From: Cystobasidiopsis lactophilus
Taxonomy: Eukaryota; Basidiomycota; Agaricostilbomycetes; Agaricostilbales; Chionosphaeraceae
Assembly (NCBI GenBank): GCA_001599975.1
Contig: BCIO01000004.1
Coordinates: forward strand, 2,577,328-2,641,327
Length of the DNA stretch: 64,000 nt
Direction of reading: 5' to 3'
The position numbers were made by a program, and so were the translations under genes. This document shows positions 55,259 to 64,000 of the stretch, in pieces (the first letter of the stretch is position 1; each line of letters opens with the position of its first letter). Under the pieces are notes generated by a model that was not told the DNA's origin, searched no databases, and was given only the letters and a program-made list of their open reading frames with translations.

Positions 55259-58200
55259 TCATTTGCCACCTTTGCGGGAGCTGGGCCTCTGGGGCTGGAG
55301 GAAAGCGAGGAAGGCGTCGGTCGAAGGGGAGATGCCCTTGGTGCCGATGGTCGGCGTCAGGACCGCGATAGACTTGCCATAGGACACGATGAGGTGCTGC
55401 TGGTCCGGGCTGTGAACGCTGCAGCGGATGCGAGTGAAAGGCAGGGTGTCAATTTTCCGAGTTGATGGCATCAAAGGTGGCGGGAGGGAGGGATTGATGG
55501 AGTGAGGAGCCGTCCGCCGCCGCCGAAGGTGCTGCTCGCCATCTGCTGTCGACTCTTCCAGAGAGTTGTCAGCTTTTGCAGGAGATGCCGAGGCCACGCC
55601 GCGGCCAGACATGGTCATGGTGAGGCACATAAGCGGGCCTTGGATGGAAGTGAGGTCGACCGAGAAGATCTCCCACTTGGCGCCCGAGTTCCACGTCGAG
55701 CGGCGCAAGCCGGCCAGCGTGTAATTGCCTGCCACATCCCAGACGCCATCCGGATCCACCTCCACATCGCCGAAGTCGACAATGCGCAGGTCGCCCGCCC
55801 ACGACGTCCCCGAGGCATCCGACAGTTCGCCGGGGGTGCGCGGTGCAGAGAGGACCGAGCCATCGCTGGTGCTGTAGCTCGACGGAATCGAGAGGCGCTC
55901 CCACTGTAAGTCTTCGCTATCCGCTGGTCGCGTGTGGTTCATGCGCCGGTCTTGGCTTTGATTGACGCGGCGAATGCTGTGCGGAGAGATGGGGTATTCG
56001 TGCTGGCCGTCGGACGACGCTGGCCGATGCTCGGACGACGCGCCGGAAGATTTGCTTTCGACACTGCCGGCAGATTTGTTGATGGACGCGGACGAGCTGG
56101 AATGAGCGAGCTCCTCCGACCGCCTGGCAACTGGCGGGCACAGACACAAGCGAGCGTCCGCTGGCAAGTGCAAGCGCTTGACAAACGCTTTGTCCGAGGT
56201 GGCGTAGATAAAGAGGAAGGAGTCGCAGATGCCCTCGGCGGCGCAGGCGCAGCGGGAGCGGGAACACGGCAGCAGGCGCATCTTGGTGATGCTCGACTCA
56301 GTGGAGTCAATCTCGGCCAGCAGCTGCTCGCTTTCGCCGTCCCAGAGGGAGACTCGGCCAGACTGGGTGCCGAGAGCGATGATCGTCCGCTTGTCCGTGT
56401 CGAAAGTGACGGGCGCAAACGCGAGCGAAGAGACGACCCGGCTGCCCTTGGCGATGGTGCAGGTGAGGGCCCACTCTGTGCGGTTGCGGCAGGTCCAGAT
56501 TTCCACCACCTCATCGAGCACGCGGGCGATGGCTGGCCAGGCGTGGTGCGTCGTCGGTGGTGGCTGCAGCAAGATAACTTGGACTGTCGAGACGAGTTCG
56601 TCGGCCACCGGGGCGATCAGCAAGGAGACAGATCGCCTGGAGCAGTCCCATGTCAGGAGGGCCCCGTCGGAGTAGGCGGCAAAGAAGTGGGCATTTTCGA
56701 CAATGCGCGCTTCGAGGCTGCGGCCAGGCTTGGGAGGGGTGCCAGTGCCGTTGCGAGGGTCTGAGAAGAGGCCCACAACATGGCGGCGGGCGTGACCGGC
56801 GGCGGGCTCGGTGGCCTCTGGCGGAAATTCAAGCTGCTCCTTTTCGACCAAGCTCCAGACGGTGACCTCGCCGTTGGCAGTAGCGACGGCACAGACGCGC
56901 GCTTCGTGGTCGATTGAGAGCAGGCGAATGGCGGACTTGAGGCCCGTGAGTGGGATCGAGGTGCTCTTGACCGTTTCGCGCTCGTCTAGCTCCTTGCTCA
57001 GCCCGCCCAACCTCGACAAGTGCAGCGAGTCATCCAGAATCGACCAGCTGAGGACCGCCGCGTTGTTGCTGACGGCCAGAGCCTCCACGTCGGAGAAAGA
57101 CGGCACGTCCACCACTTGCCCGGTCATCCTGGGCCCCACTTGCTTGGACAGAGCCTGGTCCTTGAGCCGCTGCCTCTCCTTGGCCGCCCGTTCCTTCTCA
57201 GCGGCCAACAGGTCGCCATCTTTGAGCATGTGCAAAAGCAGGACGTAGACGGAACCGGTAACGAAGGCGACCGGGAGGATGACGGATTTGGCCAAGTGGA
57301 AGAGTCCGCTGCCGAGCATTGCTGCGTAGGAAGGAGGCAAGGGCTGGCCACCAAAAGCGTGAGGCCAGAAGTAAATGGGGGCCTCGACGATGACATGGAC
57401 AACCGAGCGGCTTTGAGGGTTCATGAGCTTCCACAGCGGGCTGTCTGGCTGGCCAATCGGGTCGCGCATGACCGCTGTGCCAGAAGCGCCCGAGCAGAAG
57501 GCTGGCATAAAATATTGCCGGCCATGGCGGGCGTAGGCATAAAACGTCGCGCCAGTGACCTGCCCGCACGAATCGCCGAATAAGCCCCGAAGTCGAAGGG
57601 CAAGCCCAAAAACGCACCAAGACAAAGGTCACCGAACGGGCTACGCGCTCCTTGCACCCTGCTATGATATTGTGGACCAGGACGGTGTATGTGGTTGCTT
57701 CATGGGGCAGCCTTAGGTTGAGCTTTTTCTTGGCGGCCGCTTGGCTAACGCTCGAAGGGCTTCCCTGCTTGAGCAAGTCGGCGAGCTAGGAGTCAGAAGC
57801 AGACTCAATGCATCAGCAAGCAGCTCGGCCAAAGACAGGATGCAGAAGATCGACCCACCTCGAGGCGCTGGATATCAATGCTGAGGATGGTCAAGAACAG
57901 GGTGACCTGCATGACTGCATCCGCTTTCAATGCCACTGCTGCCAAGAGGGCCATCTCTCGGACCGCGCGGACCGGAATCAAGAGGTAGAAGACGAGCAGG
58001 AGAATGTGCTCGACGACGAGGGCCATGAGGATGGACGGCCCCACTTCCGCCAAGCCCTCGCCGATTCGGTCTGGGATGGGCAGTTCGACCGAGGTGGAGA
58101 TGACGGACTCGGTGAGCATCATCATGTTGTCCGATGCCAGCACCATGACGAGGAGCGGAACGAGCTTCCAAGGGATCGAGTCCACGCTGAAGCGGAGCAG

Positions 58201-59259
58201 CTTGCAGACGGACAAAGACAGCAGGCCAGAGGCGGTCATACTGATCATTGCGGTGAAGAGCAGGCCGGAGCGAGAGTGGACGCGGTCGAGGCGGCGCAGC
58301 CTGTAGCCGATGTAGATGGCGACAAAGCTGTAGCCCAGGATATAGAGCGTCAGCTCGTTTTGGTCGCCAAACACGGTCTTGTTGGACCCGGCAGCCTGTT
58401 TGGTGGCCCATGAGCACGTCAATTTAGCTCGCTTGCCAACCGTGAAAAAATAGCCGCATTCAGGACGCACCTTAAGAACGAGCCTTTTGGGCTTGCCCTT
58501 GGCCGCTTGGATGTGCCCGCTCTCTGATAGAGCGTCGGAGATGGACGCCAGCCAGGTGTCCCTAGCCGAGTTCGACTTTTGCTCCACCCGCCGTTTCCTG
58601 GCTGACGTGCTGGCGTCGTCTTGCATTAGCCACGTTACGACCAATTCCTTGGCGCTGTAGACTGAGAACCCTGGGCCGGGCTGCGTCTGGGTTATAACGG
58701 CCTGGAGGGGCAGGGCGAAGCCAGAGTCGGAGGTGAGCGGCTGCTGGACGCTGGAGAGGGTGTGGAGGAGGTGGCGGTCGGACAGCAGATCCGCCTCGTC
58801 GTTTTGCCAGACTTGTAGTGGCGACGACACCAAGCAGGAGGTGCTATCAGTGGCCACGCAGGACCAGTTGGCGTTGGCCGGCTCGGCGAACATGGGCGAG
58901 AGCGTCTGCTCCATCTGCCAGGCCGAGTGGAGGAGGCCGCGATCCAGGACGCCGTGCTCGTGGCCAGAATCGGTGCCGATCTTGACCTGCAGGAGGCGCA
59001 AGGTGCGCTCGTTGGGGAGGGCCTTGAGGCAGATCGGGTTGCTCGACGCATCGAGGCTCGGGTCGACGGTCCACCAGCTAGGAATGTCCCGCGAGCGCCA
59101 GGGCAGAAGCTGGAAGGGGTCGAGGGCGAGCAAGATGGAGCAGAGGCAGACGCAGTTCCATAGCAGCACCTTGGTCTGGTTCTTGGCGCAATAAGAGCCA
59201 AACTGCTTTAGCTTGGCCTCCACTCGCAAAGTCAGCGGCGCGAGCTGGGAGTCGGACAT
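55259..59259 (-). CDS. SCP1: SREBP cleavage-activating protein SCAP (sterol-sensing domain + WD40)
   Basis: ER sterol sensor that escorts the membrane-bound regulator SREBP to the Golgi for cleavage when sterols or oxygen fall. Starts MSDSQLAPLTLRVEAKLKQF at 59259. Helix 1 (VLLWNCVCLCSILLALDPF) is followed by a large luminal loop, then the sterol-sensing domain: TLYILGYSFVAIYIGYRLRR, LLFTAMISMTASGLLSLSVC, LVPLLVMVLASDNMMMLTES, ILMALVVEHILLLVFYLLIP and LFLTILSIDIQRLELADLL, the last closely matching the SCAP/HMG-CoA reductase SSD end. The cytosolic half has WD40 blades (VCAVATANGEVTVWSL, IIALGTQSGRVSLWDGESEQ, GVWDVAGNYTLAGL, LIVSYGKSIAVL). Only two introns (57786-57858 and about 57565-57617). 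About 1,290 residues. No SREBP gene is in the window. Confidence 0.9.
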
Positions 59260-60032
59260 GGCGCTAGGCAGTGGGTGGAAGTATTGTTAGGCACAGGGCG
59301 CGATCATAGTACAGCTGCGATACCAAAGGAGCTTCGTTGCGAGGGTGCAGGTTGCAGAGATGTGAGTTTGGGGCTGGCGCCGAAGGTCCCGGCCCTCCCT
59401 CGTGGCAAAGCCGAAGATCCTTTCTCATGCAACTGCTCCATTTATGCTGCGACCACACTCCCAAGAATGCGGGAAACTGGCTAAAAGATTTGGATCGCGA
59501 GAAGCAAAGGAAGAGTTAACTATGCAACGGAGCTTCGGCTTTGAGAAAAGACCTCCTCGTCTCTTGTAACAGAAGGTTTTGTTCTCTTGCGCGTTGGAGA
59601 AGAGGTCGTGTGTGTTAGTCGGGGTCGGCCAGTAAGTCGTTAAAAAGCGAGAGCTCGTTTCATGTCTTGATTAACGAGGCATCGGCCGATCCTGACTCGA
59701 TGCTTGCCGTTTCGTTTTTGCCTTATCTCATGCAGAGGGTCGTGCTGTTTATTCCTTGGGCTGGGCAGAGTGGCCTTGGGTCAAGAGCTCGTCGAGCGGC
59801 TTGTGAGACGCCAGCTCGCGAAGAACGTCTGTGCGCGACGATAAGTTCACTCAATTTGTCTGAAATCTGCAGAAGGCCAACGCACCTGGCGACACTGGGA
59901 TGACAGACTTGCGGCGGACGTGCGATCCGGGAGCGCCACCGGCGGCCGGTGCTTGTTGCCGCGCTGCAGTGTTGGGAAATGACTTCTGTTGCCACAATCG
60001 CTTCTGCATCAACATTCTGTCATTGGTAAGTA
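59260..60032. promoter_or_regulatory. SCAP upstream region
   Basis: About 770 bp between SCAP and the stop of RTS1. It holds the SCAP promoter by position. No gene, repeat or sterol-regulatory element could be recognised with confidence. Confidence 0.4.
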
Positions 60033-62608
60033 TCAGGTAGGGAGACCAACCAGTTCGCCATGCTCGTCCTCGGCCGCTTCCGAGGTGACAGTGATCTCGT
60101 CGCCCAAGTCGCCGCCCGCGCCCGGTAGGAGGCCACCCTCGGCCGCCGACATGTTCTGCAGCACGGTGCTGTCTATTGAGAAGTCCTCTTCCATCGACTC
60201 GTTGTAGTCGAAGGGCGACATCAGCCGCGGCGGAGCGGGCTTGAGCATCGAGGCCGGCAGCGAGCCGTGGATCTGGCCTTGATTCTTGAGCGCCGCTTCC
60301 CGTAGCGTTTCCCACTCGGCCTCTCGGTCCACGGCCTTTTGCCGTATTCTGCGTAGCCAAGAAAAGTCCCATAAGATCAAATCTAATGGAGGCAAAGGGA
60401 AGGACGCACGCTGCTCGAGTCTCGCTGTATTTGGCTGCTTGCTCGTCGAACACTGGCGGGTTGATTTCCATGAACAGCTTGAGAGCATTGAAGACCAGGT
60501 TGTGGATCTGCCGGTTCCAGTGGGACTGCGAGATCTTGTGCAGGGCCGGGTAGACGATGGGCAGGATGGCCTGCACGTTTTCACCGATGAGGTTGACCAC
60601 GTACTCGTTGTTGAAGTCTGTGTGCGGATTACCCAGAAAAGTATGAGAAGGGAGCAACTGATAGGGTCAAGGAACCGGCGCACAGTATAGAGCTCGTTCC
60701 GCCACCTGGAAGTGCTGGCTGGAGAAGCACCTCGAGAGCTGCTTGAAGAGGGGCTCCATAATCTTTTGGAACTCGATGGGCTCGATGACGTCCAAGATCT
60801 CCTCCACCTCATTCAAAAACATGACCTCCTTCGGGCTGTTGACCTTGGGCCAGTACTTGAGCAGGCCGTGCACCACATCCTCCGTTAAAGTCGAGTCCTT
60901 CTCCAAAAACTGCACCACGCAGTACGCCAGCTGGGGGTGATAAAGGGCCAGACCCTTGACCTTGTGCAAGGGCAAGAGGACGCGGGTCAGGAAGATCTTG
61001 TGCTCTTCCTTCAGAGGCAGGGCGAAGCCGTTGATGATGGAGCCGAGGATCTCGAGCAGCTCGGCGATTCCGTTGTGTCGCTCGGTGTCGTACACGAAGT
61101 GGAAGAAGACGTAGTTGATGGACCGCCGGATGAAGGCGCGCAGGTTGAGGAACTTGCCATAGATGCGGTGCAGCGTCGTCTTGAGGAAATCTCGCTCGCG
61201 CGGATCTTCACTGTCAAAAAGCTCCAATAGCTGTGCGATCATCACACCATGGAGGTTCAGAATCGACTGATACAAGTAGACGGCCTAGAGCGCACCTGAA
61301 GAACGAAAGAGGTGTCGATGTAGCGCTTGGCAATGTTGGTGTTGAAGTCTGGGCTCTCGACGAAACGGAGGAAGAACTCGTAGACAATTTGGAGGTGCGG
61401 CCAAGCCAGTTCGAGCACCGGCTCGTCCTCTTCCGGGTCGTAAGCGTCACCCGTCGGATTAACCGGGGGCGGGATGGCGCGAAACAGGTTCGAGGCAAAC
61501 TGTGGGCCAAATGGCTCAATGATAGTGCCCAATGGCACGCGATAGAGCAAGAACGCACCATGTGAACAACTTCTGGGTAGACGGCCTCGGTGATGACTCC
61601 TCTTTGGGAGGTGATCCACTCGAGAAGCTCAGTCAGGGTGTTGGCCTTGATCTGCTTGCCGGCCAGGTCGGTGGAAGCGTCGTTGAAGTCGAACACGACA
61701 GAGGTCTGCCTTAGCTTTTGCAGGAACAGCTCGTGGCGGTCGCTAAAGGGGACGTCTGTGCCAAGGATCAGATCCAAATGGACGGCTCAGAGAGGGGCAG
61801 GCCAACGCACCCATAAAGGCCGGCAACCGCTGAATTTCAGGCCTCTCGGTGACGTGGAACCTGCTGCTCCGCTGCTTCCTGGGCGTTTTGGCGATGGGAA
61901 TGGTATCCTTTGGCGTGCCGGAGGGGCTGCCCACTGGCGAGCCTGGCCCGCCGGCGCCGCCGCTGTTGCTGCGAATCTTTGCGATGGGCCCGGATTTGGG
62001 CGGGGTGGCTTGAGCGCCGTGGGAGGGGCCGGAGGGAGGGGTGCCCATGGGGTGGTGAGGCGAGGCGGAAGGGTGAGGGAGCGGGTCTGAGGGCATGACT
62101 GCCTGTGCGCCCTCCTGGCTCGCCCTCAGCTTTTCGACCGAGGTCTTAGTATGAGCCAATGCGCACCTGCTCAGCGCTGACAACGACGATGGGCGGCGTG
62201 GCTGACGGGGCCGGCGCGGAATTCGAGTTGTTGGACCTCGAGCTGCCCCCGAACAGGAAGCCAGAGCGCGGCGCCGAGCTGCTGTTGGCGCTGCCGCCGC
62301 TGCTACTGCTACCTGCTGAGGACGCGGCGCCTGACTGGCTGTTCGAGCCTGCAGCGAGAGACAAACATTAGGGCTCGATAGACTTTTGGGGCTGCCTGCC
62401 CTCCCAAGCCGGTTTGGGAAGCAACTCACCGCCGCTGTTGCTGCTGCTGCCCTTGCCGCTGGACGTCGCGGTGCCGTTGTTGGCCGTAGAGCTGGGCTCC
62501 TTGTCCTTCTTGCTCGTCAACTGCGGGAATCACCTGGGTGGTCAGCACAGCAGGCCAGGACGCATGAAGCTGGCAGCCGCTCACAAACTGCTTTTGTAAC
62601 TTCTTCAT
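60033..62608 (-). CDS. RTS1: Protein phosphatase 2A regulatory subunit B56 (RTS1)
   Basis: Targeting subunit of PP2A controlling stress response, cell size and mitotic events. Starts MKKLQKQ at 62608. The N-terminal part is disordered, Ser/Asn/Gly-rich ([18 protein letters not shown]), then Pro-rich ([20 protein letters not shown]) and basic ([13 protein letters not shown]), ending [10 protein letters not shown]. The HEAT-like B56 core follows: [120 protein letters not shown] and [21 protein letters not shown] tail with [20 protein letters not shown] ends LVGLPT. Seven or so short introns. About 720 residues, as in other fungal Rts1. Confidence 0.95.
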
Positions 62609-63068
62609 CGTTATCGTTCAAGTGTGGCCGTGAGTGAGCAAGAGGGAGATGCAGCTGGGAAGAGGCCGGCCGCGTGATTTGGGCAAATCAAAGGAAGCAA
62701 GGCTGGTCAAGGGTGCGTGCTCGCTTTGTTGTGCTCGCTTCGGGGGAACGGGCTCGCGCTCCCAGGCTTCCAGCGACTGTGAGCCTTCGATCGACGAAGC
62801 TATCAGAGCGCGAAGCAGGGGCTTCGGCGTGGCGGATGCTCCTGCCCTCGCGCTCTCCTTTCGAGAGGAGGCGGGCCTGAAACTCTTTAAGTTGTGGTGT
62901 GCATTTGGTGTGCATTCAGAGCACATGCTTCGGCCCAGAGACCCAGCTTTCTAAACTTCTTTATGGCTAGACACAGAGGCAAGGCCATCGAGAAGCCGGA
63001 GACCAGAGCGCGTCCGAGGCCAGGTGGCACGAAGCGTACATACACGCATGCTCTCAGTCCCAAGCCTT
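62609..63068. promoter_or_regulatory. RTS1 upstream region
   Basis: 460 bp between RTS1 and the PITH gene stop, the RTS1 promoter by position. Small open frames with no recognised content. Confidence 0.4.
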
Positions 63069-64000
63069 TCAGTCATCGTCGTGCTTGTGCCTCATAGTCG
63101 TCATGTTGGCCGTTCTGTGAGTGCTCCCGATGAACATCAGGTGATGTCCAAAGACTGATGAAGGCGATGGAAGGTGTACTCACGCCTGCTCTGATTCTCC
63201 GAACAGCTCCAGCTTATGGATTTTGGTGGTCTCGGCATCGCCTTGGTTGCTGGCCACAAAGATCGTGAGGTGCGAGACCTGACGGCTCGTGTTGGTAGAG
63301 TCGAGACAAGAAGCCGCGGAGAAGAGGGCGCTCACCTTGACGAAGCGGACCAGCTTCAGGGGGATGACCTCCTTGCCGCTTGCTGTATGATAGCATTCAG
63401 TCTCAAGACGAGGAAGCTAAAAGAGTCTGGGCGGTGGGACGCACCCTGATCCTCAGTGAGTTCCATCTCTTGAACGGCTTCCAAACTCTGCAACGGCAAT
63501 TCCAAATTAGCAACAGCATCCGGATAGTCCTAAGGCCTTGCGAACCTCGGCATCGTCAAAGCCCATGTTGATCTGCGCATGGATCGAGTGCATCAGACGT
63601 GCACGCTGCAAGACCGGAGATCTCGGAATGCTCTACCTTGTCCACAAACAGCCTGATCTTTTTGGGTGCCTGGTCGGCATCAGTCGAGGACAGCTTGAGG
63701 CCTTTGAGCTTGAGTATTTGCTGCGTCTGTCACCGGCACGAGTGTCAGAACATGCGAGTTGCCGAATTCAGATAGGACGAGTCGTGGCATACAGGCAATG
63801 AAATCAAGAGCTACAGAAGCGTATCACGTTCAGTGTTTCATGTTCTCAACGCAGAAGCAGAGTTGGTACCTGCTCGTCGGCGTCCGACTCCAAGTAGCCA
63901 CCAGATCCATTCAGAAGTGAGCGGAGCGTTCGGTCGCCAGCTTCGTTCAGGCAGGCTACATTGCTTTTGTCGATGTAGGCCGCCAATGAAGAACCAAAAG
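63069..64000 (-). CDS. PITH-domain protein (5' end outside window)
   Basis: The visible part is a PITH domain, the proteasome-interacting module found at the C-terminus of thioredoxin-like protein 1 and in PITHD1. In order: LAAYIDKSNVACLNEAGDRT, LLNGSGGYLESDADEQ, LKLKGLKLSSTDADQAPKKI then RLFVDK, INMGFDDAEVRK, EVIPLKLVRFVK, and VSHLTIFVASNQGDAETTKI then HKLELFGESEQ. A last intron near 63120-63188 leads to ATANMTTMRHKHDDD and a stop at 63069-63071. Introns are 50-75 nt. Whether a thioredoxin domain precedes it cannot be seen; CLNEAGDRT close to the edge is the normal PITH start, so either form is possible. Confidence 0.85.

Noticed and set aside
1-64000. Transposons, virus-derived copies, CRISPR arrays
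   Set aside because: No reverse transcriptase, integrase, transposase, capsid-type frame, terminal repeats or regularly spaced repeats were seen on reading through both strands.

Overview
This window is nuclear DNA from a basidiomycete fungus. The genes are split by many short introns (about 45-100 nt, GT..AG, with branch sites such as TACTAAC at 35998) and lie close together on both strands. The protein set is fungal: TFIIIC largest subunit, Zn2Cys6 regulator, SCAP, laccase-type oxidase, IPI3, G-protein alpha subunits. I suspect Pucciniomycotina (a Microbotryomycetes or Mixia-like lineage) from general character only; no marker here proves it. About 24 genes can be supported. No tRNA, rRNA, CRISPR array, transposon or virus-like element was recognised. 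Coordinates of spliced genes are outer spans from start to stop codon.

Layout. 1-1437(+) is the 3' part of a GH36 alpha-galactosidase. It converges on a 7.7 kb TFIIIC B-block-binding subunit (1466-9166, -). Next come a small secreted protein (9671-10772, +), a short-chain dehydrogenase (11050-12153, +) and a convergent Zn2Cys6 regulator (12229-14722, -). At 15436-18835(+) is a phosphotransferase of the PEP-synthase/rifampicin-phosphotransferase type, followed by the retromer-associated sorting nexin SNX3 (18954-19971). Two tandem G-alpha genes follow (20788-22559 and 23141-24591, +); I could resolve both to the exon level. Then come a small hydrophilic protein (-) and a four-TM membrane protein (+).

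From 27.9 to 33.2 kb, IPI3 (-) and the oligosaccharyltransferase subunit OST48/WBP1 (+) are divergently paired over only 46 bp. A membrane-anchored protein with a His-rich stretch and a PPxY tail follows. From 33.5 to 37.6 kb there are four unrecognised genes on the minus strand, two of them paralogues. A laccase-like multicopper oxidase (-) and a secreted acid phosphatase (+) share a divergent promoter at 40.1-40.4 kb. After another unknown gene come phosphatidylserine synthase, CCT1/TCP-1 alpha, an MFS sugar transporter and an intronless FAD monooxygenase, all on the minus strand. The right end holds SCAP (sterol-sensing domain plus WD40), the PP2A B56 subunit RTS1, and a PITH-domain protein cut by the window edge.

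No obvious metabolic cluster spans the window; most genes are housekeeping. The features most worth attention are the tandem G-alpha pair (one copy lacks the myristoylation glycine and contains exons of 26, 19, 10 and 6 nt, and both copies have an intron just before the stop codon), the rifampicin-phosphotransferase-like enzyme, the 46-bp divergent promoter, the intronless FAD monooxygenase and the unknown paralogue pair.
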